Assembly (NCBI GenBank): GCA_023014335.1
Contig: JAECYW010000027.1
Span: 558,001 to 622,000 of the forward strand
DNA from: Galerina marginata
Lineage: Eukaryota; Basidiomycota; Agaricomycetes; Agaricales; Galerinaceae
DNA length: 64,000 bases
Reading direction: 5' to 3'
The position numbers and the translations under genes are program-made. The notes beneath the pieces are model-generated. The model saw only the letters and a program-made list of their open reading frames with translations. It ran no database searches and was not told where the DNA came from. Below are positions 11,341 to 25,160 of the stretch, piece by piece (position 1 is the stretch's first letter; the number at the start of each line of letters is the position of its first letter).

Positions 11341-12953
11341 CTACCCAGGGGTATACAACGGCGGGAGCTCCAGTACTATCTCCTCTCTCTCAGGCAATCT
11401 TACCCCGCTATCTTCATGGCGGAGCACACGCACAGGCAGAGGCGCAGGATCTGGACCCGAACCCGAACCCGAACCACTCTGAGAGGAAATCACACCCTCG
11501 GACCTTGCAGAGACGGCAGCACCGTTTTGCCCCTTGGTTTCCGAAGCCCCGCTGCCCAAACTCAAATCTGGCGATCGCGCTCCAGAGGGTGGCGGAGGCG
11601 GAGCGTAACGCTTGGGCGTGAATGCGGCTTGTGCACCCTTTCCGGTTGTTTGAGGAGCGTACGGCGTACTGGAAGAGGAGGGAAGTTGGTATGCGGCAGG
11701 TCCTGATGGGAAGGCGTTGAAAGGTTCAATCGTAGGCTGAAGAGCGGCGAGGTCAGGTGTGCTTCGACCCTCAGTCACTTTTCCCCTTTTTGCTTTCCGT
11801 CGGAAGAACAGAATGAGGAAGATGATAGCCACTATCGCTAAAATGCCACCAACGACACCTCCGGCGATTGCTCCAATTGGGGTCTTCGACTTGGTCGTCG
11901 ACTTTGGACCCGAGCCTTGGTTCGGCGAGGCTGTAATACTTGGTAAGCCCGGGGTACCACTGGCAGACGACGCAGGCACTGTCGCGTTTTGGACCACGAT
12001 ATAAACGAGCGACAGCGGTGTCGTTGAATCATTTCCACCGTGGATAACTTCGATATGATGTTTGCCTGGCGACAAGGCTGGTGTTTGGAACAGGATTTGG
12101 TTGTTTTTCTCCGTGGAGGTGTTCTCCAGTCCAGTCAGTTGAAAGGTGACGGGTGTGCCTCCGTCGATTGAGTAGGTTGCGGGGGCTGATTGGGTACTTG
12201 TTGTGTTCGGTATCGAAGAAACCCAACTGAGCTGTACTCCTACAAAGGGGAAGATAATGAGCAATCCAACATGAACCCAAAATTTGGAAGCTCAGCTGGA
12301 AACGTACCGACGAAGTCGAAAGTCACTTTTGCGCCGTTCTGCTGCGTCATCGAACCGGCATGATTTCGAAAGGGCGTCCATCCGCTCCCAAACTGAACAG
12401 CTGCATCCGTCGAGTTCACGTATATCGTAGCATTATCCAGTGCAACGCTAGCAGATGGGACGTATTGGTAACGGTCGATCGAGAACGGGTTGTTCGGGCT
12501 GGACACTCTGGCCGTTACACCAACAGTGTGCGGGCCATCCGACAGCGAGTCGATTTCGCATAGTATCCAATTATTCTCGAGGGTGAATGTCGGGGGGCTG
12601 CTGGTGAGGCCGTTGCCGTCGACGAAACAGTCCCAACTGGGGTCGATGGTTCCAAATTTGGCGTCAAGGAGCTGGGCTTTGCTCGTGCCATATATTATCA
12701 GTCGTGAGCCTACGTGCCGTCAGGAAATAAGCAGTCAACCCGGTGCCCACTTCAAACTATCTGCAGTGTACTCACCGCTAAAGCTGAAATCAGCTCTGTT
12801 TCCGTTGACGTTGACTCCGTGCGAGGTGCCGTTGAAAAGTGGACCGTCGTCGCCTACGTCGTTCTGCGTGTCGAGAGTTAAGTTCCAAGGGCCAGTGTAT
12901 TTGATACCAGGATCGGTATCATCCACCATGACCCATCTTGTAGGGATCGACAT
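11341..12953 (-). CDS. Type I membrane protein, tandem carbohydrate-binding-like ectodomain with shared TM/tail module
   Basis: 492 aa from three exons (12953-12776, 12709-12308, 12239-11341). Donors GTGAGT and GTACGT and acceptors CGTAG and TTGTAG keep the frame. The ectodomain shows two similar beta-rich halves. The first opens with VMVDDTDPGIKYTGPW and the second is built around SGWTPF. This layout is common in Agaricomycete surface proteins and resembles a galactose-binding fold. No clear signal peptide follows the chosen ATG, so an upstream exon could be missing. A stalk leads to the helix PIGAIAGGVVGGILAIVAII, an RRKAKRGK stop-transfer and a proline-rich tail with EPFNAFPS and LELPPLYTPG. 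The tail is nearly that of the KRE9-like protein at 3635-4985. Function is not known; a surface sensor or glycan binder is an inference. Confidence 0.75.
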
Positions 12954-13434
12954 GATTTCCGCTGGGGGTGGATGGTCGATGGATCAACCAACCAACGAAG
13001 GAATGGCAGTGCACATTGGACCTGGTAAGTGTGAGAATTTGGGAAATTCGTACTCAATTCTCGCCACGCTGGCCGTGAGTTGCAACAGGGTCGAGCGCCA
13101 CAGGCGTTTCTGTCCACAATGAAGCCTTTTTTATGTTGAGGATGACATCACAGTGGTCACGTGCGCGCCTTGGCAACCGGAAATCTCCTGCCACAGGAGC
13201 GCCCAAAAGCCTTTGGGCGCTAAGAGCACCTGAGCCCCATTCCATAGATAAAAACAGTTTTTCGTATGTACTTGTAGAATAATCAAAATTAAGTACATAA
13301 ACATATCTATTCCGTTGGTAGATTAAGCGACCTCGGCCAACCAAAAATGGGTATTCCCGATGCAGTTTGACCACTCCTAAACCGAAATCATCGTTTTCCT
13401 CCAAATTCCAGGGGAGTAGTGGATACATATTAAG
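12954..13434. other. Intergenic, about 480 bp
   Basis: Holds the upstream region of the membrane protein gene (minus strand) and the 3' flank of the next minus-strand gene. A small hairpin around GCCCAAAAGCCTTTGGGC lies near 13200. Nothing else is supported. Confidence 0.5.
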
Positions 13435-14439
13435 TTAGCATTTTCCAACTAAAAGCTTTACTCCTCGGTATATTTGAGCAACTTGGCCAATAATGAACAC
13501 CGTCAGGAAGACGGCGCTTATGGTGCTCGCCACGGATGAGTCTATCTCACATGGCACTTTGACTGAATTCATCCACGTCACCCCTAACACCGTAGCAACA
13601 CAGAAAACCACAGACCTTGCGAGTAATAATCAACCCTAGTAATATACTTAGAAATGAAGCAAAACTTACCATGCAAAGCATGAAGCAGGAAGAGCTAAGC
13701 ATGTCCAGAAGTCGATCGACTTTCTGGTTTTCACGGAACAAGACGCCTAAATAGCTCTATGTCAATTTATTGAAATAATTTGATTCGCATAATTTACCTC
13801 AATCCATTTTGTTTTCATTTGTCGTGTGCTGAGATTTGATTTCTTATACAAGTACCAGTTGCTGGCCACAAGTCCAGCACCAGAGCAGAGGCAAGCCGAC
13901 AGAGCCGTGGTGCGTGAAAAAACGTTACTGCTGACACCGTTTATCTGTAAAGATGCAAGAGATAACCTATCATCGACCATATTGTCAGGATTGGTTGCTT
14001 CCCAAGATCTGAGGCAGTGGGCTCACGCAACAATAAGCGCACATCCCTTGCGCGCCAATTCCCACATTCTTTCCAGCTGCGCCGCGTTTTGATTCCATTG
14101 ATCATATCCGATAAACAACCCAAAGGCTAGGTTACGATCGAAGGTATCCATTTTACTGTGATGAATCTTGGAAGGATATCGCATTTTCTTGCATAGCAGA
14201 GTGTTCAGTCCGATCGTGTAGATTGTCATTGATGTCGCATATAGAATAACCAGGAAGGCGTCTGAAGTATTCCTTCGAACATTCCGAGGAACGCAGTGAA
14301 CGCTAATTAACAAGCGGTTAGTTCCAATACATCCTGGCGTGATAGATGTGGGATATAATTACCTGTATCCATTAAAGAACAGGCCGACGCCGGATTCCAC
14401 GTCGCCTACTGTGAACACTCCCTGATGAATGCCCCTCAT
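13435..14439 (-). CDS. Small multi-pass membrane protein, family not named
   Basis: Five exons (14439-14363, 14302-14027, 13966-13798, 13746-13670, 13615-13435) with GTAATT, GTGAGC, GTAAAT and GTAAGT donors give a continuous frame of 259 aa. Hydrophobic helices are visible at about residues 38-57 (DAFLVILYATSMTIYTIGLN), 120-150 (ALSACLCSGAGLVASNWYLY), 185-215 (CFAWSVVFCVATVLGV) and 230-250 (ISAVFLTVFIIGQVAQIY). The layout resembles lineage-specific Agaricomycete integral membrane proteins, but I cannot name the family. The true start could lie further upstream. That all five exons join without a frame break argues that this is a real gene. It sits between the duplicated S28 block and an S28 tail fossil. 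Confidence 0.55.
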
Positions 14440-14639
14440 TACTGTGCCCGAGGGTTGCGCAGTGGTAATAGAATGCGCACTAGATGGCAAGTGACCTTGC
14501 GAATGCAGCATGTTAGCAGCTGTGGTCAAGGAACGACTTGGTGGGATGGTTTCCTAGTCCTACAAAACTCAGTATACCTTTATACTTACGATTGTGTCAA
14601 AGACACATTTTCTCTCAGCCTGTGAGCCTCATCCCAGCT

Positions 14640-14875
14640 ACAGTCATAACTCCCGCCATGCTCGCCTCCGCATTCTTCGGCAATACCTACGCCAACACGG
14701 TGCACGTCTCCGACAAGTGCGTCCCAATGCGCACACTCGACGCAAACCATACTGACTTCAAGACGGTACAGGTTCTACAGCCCAATCTCGCAGGACACCT
14801 TCGCGGATTCAGGGCTGTCCCAGTCGACCCTCGAAGAATGACTGTTGTGCTTTGGGAAATAATCAAGATATAAGT
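14640..14875 (+). pseudogene. Fossil last exon of an S28 serine peptidase
   Basis: The frame reads SAFFGNTYANTVHVSDKCV, then DANHTDFKTVQVLQP and ends near ATAT at 14875. It matches the last exon of the S28 gene at 10823-11042 (FFGITYANMVHVSDMRV, DANHTDFKTVGFYSP). The part after FKTV is frameshifted and the 5' exons are absent, so this is a relic of a third copy. Confidence 0.75.
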
Positions 14876-15386
14876 ATGGTTTTTCTTTTATTTTATTAAA
14901 TGCTGGCGGTTGATAAAACTGCAATCCGTACTGAAGTTCCTCCTACCGTTTGGTCTGATGAAGAATGCATTAAAATTCTCAATGAATAGAATGTAGGTAC
15001 ACCAACACTTCAGTACTACGTGAAGTCCATAACACTATGGAAATTATACAAAGTAGAATACAAATTGACAACAGCTGGGTATGTAAGGAGTCCGAATCCG
15101 CAAAATAATGAACGTCTGATATGATGACAGGGATAGAAACGTAGCCGTGTAAGAAAATGGTGGATTGGATGATAAAACAGGGCCAATGGAATCCGCTAGA
15201 AATATGAGTTGGGAGGATATGGAGTGGTCTAGAAGAAAGTCCATGAAAACGGAATGATGAAAGGAAAGTCGCTTTGTGGAAATCATGAATGAATATGGAA
15301 ATATTTAAGGTCCATGCAGAAGAAAGACGGAAAGTTGTAACGTTGGAGGTAAAGAGAGTAGTTACGCGACACGCCACATGTTCGTG
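14876..15386. other. Intergenic, about 510 bp
   Basis: 3' flank of the GMC oxidoreductase gene. No gene, repeat or RNA recognised. Confidence 0.4.
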
Positions 15387-18632
<3,246 letters not shown>

Positions 18633-18640
18633 TATAAAAG
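18633..18640 (+). promoter_or_regulatory. TATA box of the small secreted protein gene
   Basis: TATAAAAG lies 79 bp before the ATG at 18712. The paralogue at 20144 has TATAAAGG at 20057, also 87 bp before its ATG, in a conserved context. Confidence 0.6.
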
Positions 18641-18711
18641 ACAGCCAGTTACCTTTTCCCCACAAATCTCTCTTGATCACCAACCACCAACTTCCTACTA
18701 GGCAAACAACC

Positions 18712-19042
18712 ATGCGTTTCTCCACCGTCCTTGCTCCATTCCTCGTTGCCTTCAGCACAATCTCGCTCGTCTTTGCTGGGCCCATTGCATACGGCATTTG
18801 CCAAACAGGTACGCAATCTGTTCCTTATCGTCGTTCATCGTCCATCTGGCCGTTGGATTGACATCTCATCTTTCCCAGGCTGCAATGCCGTCGTCGTCGC
18901 CTGTTACGCAGGCGCAGGCGCCACCTTTGGCACCATCATCGCTGCCGCTGCAGCCCCCCCAGCCATATTGGCCTGCAATGCGGCGCTTGGCACATGCTCT
19001 GCAGCGTGTGCTGCAGTCACTCTCCTCGCACCGACCCCTTAA
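18712..19042 (+). CDS. Small secreted cysteine-rich protein, copy 1
   Basis: 86 aa from two exons (18712-18808, 18879-19042), with a GTACGC donor and CCCAG acceptor. A signal peptide (MRFSTVLAPFLVAFSTISLV) is followed by a short mature protein of about 65 residues. It has the pattern GICQTGCN, VVACYAGAGATFGT, AILACNAALGTCSAACA: six cysteines, glycine and alanine rich, with no known catalytic motif. Related small proteins with the ACNxxxGTCxxAC pattern are widespread in fungi, but I know of no assigned function. The tandem paralogue at 20144-20467 shares intron position and flanks. The product is presumably secreted to the wall or medium, and could be a host- or substrate-contact protein (inference). 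Confidence 0.8.
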
Positions 19043-20056
19043 AGTATTGCGTAAGTTACAATCTTCCTCGTTGTCTTACAGGTGCTGACTATTGTACAGG
19101 ATCTAGATATTATCGGGTGAAATTGAATCAGAATGTTTGCTATAGCTTCTCGTCTGCTTGTAAGAATAGGCTCAGAAATGACCGTCACGGTGGGGGCTGA
19201 CGAAAAATGGGCAAATGCCCATTTTTCTCCAGCTCCCAAATTCTTGTTCATTTTTTGATCTATTTTTCACGTAACGTTCAAGCGGATGTGGTGGTAGGGT
19301 AACGTTCCTCATGGTTCCTTTATGCTGTCGGTAGGTCGAGGTGCAAGGGCAAGAGCCTAAGTATTACTAACGTCCGCGATGCAAGCACCTGCTCGGGTAT
19401 TTCTATTAGGCTACTAACACATTGGGGCGTACACAATTAGCTTCGAGTATAAACTGTACTCGTAGCTTTATTGAGTCGATCATTCCCATGCTCCCATGTT
19501 TTTACCAGCAAGATTGAGCATGGTTGAACGGTGATTGAAGTACGCGGTTCAATAAGCGATGCTTTGAAGTCCTGGCCAATCCGGTATCGCCTCATTAAAT
19601 AATAAAACTCCTGCCAGTGACGAATCGGTAAGGTACCTATAAAGAATGTTCTTCGATCTAACTCGCCTGTACTTCCTTGACAGATAAGGATGTTCCTGCC
19701 TAAGTCTAGAGATGTTCATTACGCCGCTGAAAAAAGCACCTCTATGTCACGGTTTTAGAACCTAGGTTTAAAGTGTTTTGGGTTATCAAGCAGTCCAATT
19801 TGGCGGGCAAACGCAAAGGGGGTGGTGGGAAGGCGAAACATCGAGTGGTGTGGTGACGCGTCTAACGTCGGCGGCGGGCGCTGGGGCTGCCTCAAAAGGT
19901 AGTGGAAGGGCTCACTGGGGCTCTGACGGCAACAGCGTCGGACTTCGGTGGCGATGATTGCTGCCTTTTTTGAATGCACCGCAACCTTTTTGAAATACGA
20001 ACCCAGAAGGATTGAGATCATAAGAAGGATCACTCAGTGCTTCCGAGAACCCCGAG
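19043..20056. other. Spacer between the tandem secreted-protein genes, about 1 kb
   Basis: The first ~200 bp (GGCTGACGAAAAATGG near 19194) matches the 3' flank of copy 2 (GGCTGACGAGAAATAG near 20618), and the last ~30 bp matches the promoter of copy 1. The middle shows nothing recognisable. Confidence 0.5.
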
Positions 20057-20064
20057 TATAAAGG
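20057..20064 (+). promoter_or_regulatory. TATA box of the second small secreted protein gene
   Basis: TATAAAGG, 87 bp before the ATG at 20144, in a context shared with the TATA box at 18633. Confidence 0.6.
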
Positions 20065-20143
20065 ACGACCAGTCACCTTTCTCATTGACAAAGATCCCCA
20101 CTCCCCACCGCGGCCAACCACCGCCGCAGCTCATATCTCAGCT

Positions 20144-20467
20144 ATGCGTTTCCCCACCGTTATCGCTCCCTTTTTTGTCGCCCTAAGTACCACGGTTTCT
20201 CTGGTCCCCGCTAGGCCAGTCGAATATGGGATATGCCAAACCGGTATGTATTATCAATTTCTTCGCTGTCGAAACCTCATTGACGATTTTTTCATCCTAG
20301 GTTGTAACCACGCCGCCGTCTCCTGCTACATAGGCGCTGGAGCCACCTTCGGCACTGTGGTCGCTTCGGACGCTGACACCCCAGCAGCTATATTAGCCTG
20401 CAATGTGGCCCTCGGTACATGCGCCGCCGCATGCCCCGTAGTCACTCTCCCTGCTCCCTCCTCTTGA
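20144..20467 (+). CDS. Small secreted cysteine-rich protein, copy 2
   Basis: 88 aa from two exons (20144-20243, 20301-20467), with a GTATGT donor and CCTAG acceptor. A signal peptide (MRFPTVIAPFFVALSTTVSL) is followed by GICQTGCN, AVSCYIGAGATFGT, AILACNVALGTCAAACP. All six cysteines and the intron phase match copy 1 at 18712-19042. It is a tandem duplicate whose copied region also includes the promoter and 3' flank. Changes are concentrated outside the cysteine frame. Function is unknown, as for copy 1. Confidence 0.8.
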   Translation: MRFPTVIAPFFVALSTTVSLVPARPVEYGICQTGMYYQFLRCRNLIDDFFILGCNHAAVSCYIGAGATFGTVVASDADTPAAILACNVALGTCAAACPVVTLPAPSS

Positions 20468-21444
20468 AGTACAGCGTAAGTTGTATCTTCTTCAATGTAT
20501 CCCAAATAATGCTCACTACCAGATAGATTCAAAATATCACCGAACGACGATGGATTAGAATAGATCTTCGTTCACTTATTTGTAAAAATCGCTTTAAAAA
20601 CGACCATTATAGTGGAGGCTGACGAGAAATAGTCATTCTTTTGTCCGTTTACCTTCTAAACCCCAATTCTTGATCCTTTTTGTTCTATTTCTGAAATTTT
20701 ACTCAACTACAAGTAATGGTGCGTTAGGCGTGCTTTCTACGTGCTATTGGTAGGTTGAAATCAGGAGGGCTGCCAGTGGTGCTTCTATTGCTGTCTTTAA
20801 TGAACGCGAGAGAAAGCTATCATCGCGACGTGTCAGGTAAGATGGTAGCTTTCTGTACTCTAGACTTGGACCCATGCATCTTTGAATCGATCATCTCCCT
20901 CAACTGCCCTGGACGTCCCGTAAGCTTGAAAACTGGACAAACTACTCTATATTATTTGAATCATTTAAGCCTGTTCTGTACTTGCTATGGACTCTAATCG
21001 GCAACGTTGAGAAGTTCAATAAAAATCAGACAGAACAATAGGCAATCAGAGTTTCCAAGGCGCTCGCAAAGAGTGGCCTCGGAAACCTGGAAGTATATTC
21101 GAGGTAGAAGTATCTGCTAAATATACATAGAAAGAAATGAAGTTAGAAGGAGTGGGATGGTGGGTGCTGCAAATTTTCAAGGTCCAAAAGGTCGCCGCAA
21201 TGACAGGTGGGCGATGTGGATCAGGAAAATGATTGGAGACATAGAGGGCACCTCACTTAAGTAGGGGTTTCGTCATCCTCGCGGATGAGTAATGCGGATC
21301 GCTCGCACGGGGTCGCCAGTCTCCGAGACTGGGAAAATGTGAAGAGGGGAAAATATTGAACTAAGTAAACGTATCGCACAATTAGACTAGAGTAAACTAA
21401 ACTTTAAATCCGATGTAAGGTATGAAAGTTCGTACACATGTAAA
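20468..21444. other. Intergenic, about 980 bp
   Basis: Its first 200 bp is the duplicated 3' flank of the secreted-protein gene. The rest is the 3' side of the next minus-strand gene. No gene or RNA recognised. Confidence 0.4.
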
Positions 21445-22170
21445 CTAATTCGAGGTCTTAACGTTTGTCAAGCCGCTGGTAGTAGTCCCGTTGTGATGGT
21501 CTAATAGATATCGATAAAGTTCCAGGCACTCTTCTACAGTCTCTAACGCTTGCTTCACAGCATCCCAGCTCCCAAAGAGTGTCGAGAAGTTGATGATTTT
21601 GACAATGTGCGCCCAATCTGACAATCCCAACGTACACACCCCGTTGTCGACGTAGCACCCTGGATGTGTACTGAAGGCCTTCTCTTTCAGCGCGTCGCAC
21701 GCCTGCTGATCCGAAACGCTGGTAATATTTGGCGGTGGTGCGGAAGTTACTTCGGGAACAAGAGCACGCTGCAGACACAGCATCGTGTCCAGCATCCACA
21801 CTTGGCCGGCAGACGACAGCGTGTCCCGTGCGTTGCTGAACTTCTCGCAGTACTTCTCTCCATATCCTAGCGGATAGCCATCCGGACCGCAATGAAATCG
21901 CGCCTCCAAGCAGTCTCTGTAAAACCCGCATTGACCGCGCTGGGGGTTGGTGCACAAATCCGTCTCGTCAGCGAGGCATCGGCCGTCTTCGTACAGCAGG
22001 CAGTCTTCTGGTAGTTGGTTTAGAAACTGGAACCCGCGAATCGGAGTGTACCACAGTGATATGGAGGTGATGACGGAGAATGCAAAGAAGCTGGAAATAT
22101 TCTGACGTCAGTATCATCAATTCAGCACCATTTGGAGTACTCGCATTGACCTCCAGCGTAATCGAGGCAT
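21445..22170 (-). CDS. Stanniocalcin-like secreted cysteine-rich protein
   Basis: 221 aa from a 20 nt first exon (22170-22151) and a long second exon (22090-21445). The join gives MPRLRWSFFAFSVITSISLW, a signal anchor or signal peptide. The mature part has about 14 cysteines: LPEDCLLYEDGRC, CTNPQRGQCGFYRDCLEARF, CGPDGYPLGYGEKYCEKFS, GQVWMLDTMLCLQRALVPEV, then ACDALKEKAFSTHPGCY, VCTL and a last C in ETVEECLEL. The order and spacing of this second half (C...GCY...VC.L...CLE) recall the animal glycoprotein hormone stanniocalcin, and related sequences exist in fungi. The donor of the tiny first exon (GTCAAT) is not ideal, so the start is less sure than the body. N-glycosylation sequons occur near the C-terminus. 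Role is unknown. Confidence 0.7.
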
Positions 22171-22309
22171 TGGACACCCTAGCAATGAAGTATCGTTTCT
22201 AAAAGTTGGGCGGATCGCCCAAGGGAGAGCTGAGAGTGGGTATGGGGTTGAGCGATAGTCTTCGTGGAAGGAAGGAAAGGTGTAGTTGAAAGCCAGCCGT
22301 CACCTAAAA

Positions 22310-23350
22310 TGGCTTGTCGTCGTCCAAATTTAGACGCACTGCGAGTTATATGCCCGCCACTTAGAAGAATATTGGCGGACACCGGTGGCTACCAACGGAC
22401 ATCACCGACCATTGGTGGACATTGTAGGATATGGGCGGACATGGGTAACCATTGATCGGCACCGAAAGCCGTCCGAAGTCGGCGATATCCGACACCATTT
22501 GAAATGCCTCTCCTCATGCGGCAGCCATCGTCAATCTCAACGATATAGACCTACAAAGTCTGGTAAAAAATCAAGCCATACGGCGCACCTTCTGTCTTAT
22601 GATAATGTAAAGGAGTTGGTGCTTTTTAAAGCGTCTTGGCGGCCTCATGTACTTCTCTTTCAATCAGTTCGTGATGCTAATGACTCAAAACTATCTAAGC
22701 TTTTAGATATTTGGGAGTATTTTCTACCATGTACCTACCATACTTGAGGGGCATATTGATTACTGCCCCAGCTTTTTATCCACATCCGGCACATGAATTA
22801 AATCTGCGTGATTGAATACATAAACAGCGGTCATAATTTACCAGAAATGTCCTTGTTTTTATGTACCTTAGCTGCGAATCACTAACATACGGAAATGGAA
22901 TAGGAGAATATATACGAAACTAAACTAGGAGCTGCTGGATGTCCACCAAAGTCCATTGGTAACCGATGGAAATTAGCAGGTAATGAACAGTGTCTACCGT
23001 CGACAATCACCGGAAGCCCTGCAAAATTACACGGGAATTTTGAGAATATAAGGATATTAACAAGAATGCAGACAATATCTAGTGCTGACAGGCGTTATTA
23101 TACATCGCTATTCACTGGAAAGTGGAGGAAATAGTCAATGAAGGCCATTGTATTACGGCGTAAACTAATGATAACCACTGGAATATGGCAGATTCCGTTG
23201 GTTTCCACCGGATGGTCAAAGACATCCGATGGCTGCCACTGGAAGTCACTTTGGCTACCACTGGCAATCATCGGAAGTCGGTGGAAACTGCCCATAAATT
23301 CCAGTGGTAGCCAACGGAGTTCGGCGGCAGCCACCGACCTTTCCAGCTCC
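22310..23350. repeat. Repeat-rich stretch built from short CCACCGG/TTGGTAACC-type motifs
   Basis: Two clusters (about 22310-22500 and 22920-23350) consist of degenerate short motifs such as GGTGGCTACCAACGGA, CACCGACCATTGGTGG, CCACTGGAAGTC and GTGGTAGCCAACGGAG, in both orientations. About 400 bp without them lies between. It could be a non-autonomous element with repetitive ends. No coding frame is supported. Confidence 0.5.
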
Positions 23351-23666
23351 GGGTATATTACTGCGCACTGCTGACGATTGTGTCATTATTCATGTGATAT
23401 TTCTCGGACCGGCGTTAACGCTCAGCAAGGCGCAGCACCGTACTGACTGAGAAATGCAGCGCAACCGCTTCTTCTCCTCCAGGCTCACCAATACCGCCTT
23501 TGTGGAATTCTTGGCCAGAATCTAGCATATTTTCCACAAGATTGGCTCGGGCAACGGTGAGACTAAGGACCATGGATGGTTTTCGGCATGTTCAAGTTGG
23601 ATCTCTTGGGTTTAAATATCTAGACATCGTCAAGGGTTAATAATTTTACATATCCTCCCTACGGGC

Positions 23667-24990
23667 CTACGCTTCGAAGCGGTCTGGAAATATTCCCGTC
23701 CTATTGACCACAATACCCAAGCCACTTTCGACCGTAGGCTGAGCGAATTTTGGTCCTCGTCCCGTTTCCTTCAAAAGTATGCCGCTTAAAGTATCTTCTT
23801 GTTCTGCAGCTCTCCTCAAGTTCAGAATGACCTGGGTAGCCTGGGAGCGATAAGGTGAGAGAAGTACGAGAGCTGAATTTACGGAGAACTCACAGAGAAG
23901 GAATAAACCGCTATCAGCCATCTGGAAATTGAAATAAATCATCGTCGAAATATCATATGACCTTGGGACTCACGGCGATGCCAATGGGTACAACTGACCG
24001 TGTCCAATAGAGCTCGTAGTTGTGCAGACCAGTAGAATTGCTAGAGGTTTGTTGAGCAGCTGCGCAGTGTATTAATGTTCGTCCGTCGAACTTACCAAGA
24101 ATCCTAGCTCAAGGTATGCTTCGGGTCTGAAAAGAAATAGAAAAGAACGGGGTATCCACTTACAGACAGAAATAAATTGTCCCGTCTCTAATCATAATCG
24201 TAACCAGTGTGGGCCTTGCTCTCCCCACTATTGTGCCTTGAAGAGCTATTGCATTTTTGAATGAATGGCGGAGGCGTAGTAGCGAAGCAAGGAAGAACAC
24301 CCTTGCGTCAAAGTTAGATGTCTGTACCGAGAATAATACATACTTTATTGCTCACAAGCAACACAGATGCATGGAATCCTAAAATACACTCGCTTAATTC
24401 TATCACCAGCTAAACCTATGCGACAGACTTACCAAGAAATAAGGGTGAACTTCCTTCGTTGAGGCGCTGTGAGACACCCCGGCCAAGAAACCCCGAGTCC
24501 AGCTGGAAATGTAAAGGCATTCTTCGAAACCTGAGTCCCGACGACGTAGGACGAATAGAAATCAAACTTGGCGCATGGAGTTAGCAGCTCATCTTATGGT
24601 AAATATTGCATTCAAGTCGCTCACTCCGAATTCTCCTAGGAGATATATTTCAATGATTTTAACTGGTTCAAGACGTGAGGGGAGAGGGGCGTACCGAGGC
24701 ATAAAATTAGGAAAAGAATAAGCACTGTTTACATATGCATGAGCACAAGGATGATACTAACGTAGCGGGCAGGCGGCGTATGACCTTTACGGCTTCGTCC
24801 ATACAGTGCATGGACGCGTATGGCGAATAGTATGTTAATCATCGTCGTAAACAGTATGTCTCCACCCCTGAGCAATGGCTCCGTCTCAGCAGTTGCTAGG
24901 TACAACAGAATTCCCGATGAGGATGAGGATACTCAGGCTCACATTATGTAGTACCAATAGTATACTTTGCAGCTGGAAATTTATCAGATG
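23667..24990 (-). pseudogene. Seven-transmembrane (DUF6533-like) gene, probably decayed
   Basis: Pieces typical of the large Agaricomycete DUF6533-like membrane family are visible on the minus strand. They are TMINILFAIRVHALYGRSRK near 24840, VSIILVLMHM and TVLILFLILC near 24720-24770, LVTIMIRDGTIYFCL near 24190 and a last exon (23921-23667) with MADSGLFLLCEFSVNSALVL and ATQVILNLRRAAEQED. Between VLMHM and TVLIL, which read as one continuous helix, there is an in-frame TAA. I could not join the other pieces without frame conflicts, and no N-terminus was found before the inverted repeat that begins at 25161. A broken, 5'-truncated gene is the best reading. An unusual intron layout is the alternative. 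Confidence 0.45.
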
Positions 24991-25160
24991 CCGCCGAATA
25001 TGCCACAGGGATTAAGTTCCTACGAGGACTTACAACTAAAATCTTTGGTTAGCGCAATACAGTTGACCTCAGCGCTAGATAAATCCACCTACTTGTGCTG
25101 AAAGGTTGCTTCGAGTCTCAACTAAGAATAGTTAAGTTAGCTTCATCACCGAAGATAGAA

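Noticed and set aside
22310..23350. CRISPR-like or regular tandem repeat array
   Set aside because: The short motifs are irregular in spacing, sequence and orientation, and the genome is eukaryotic.
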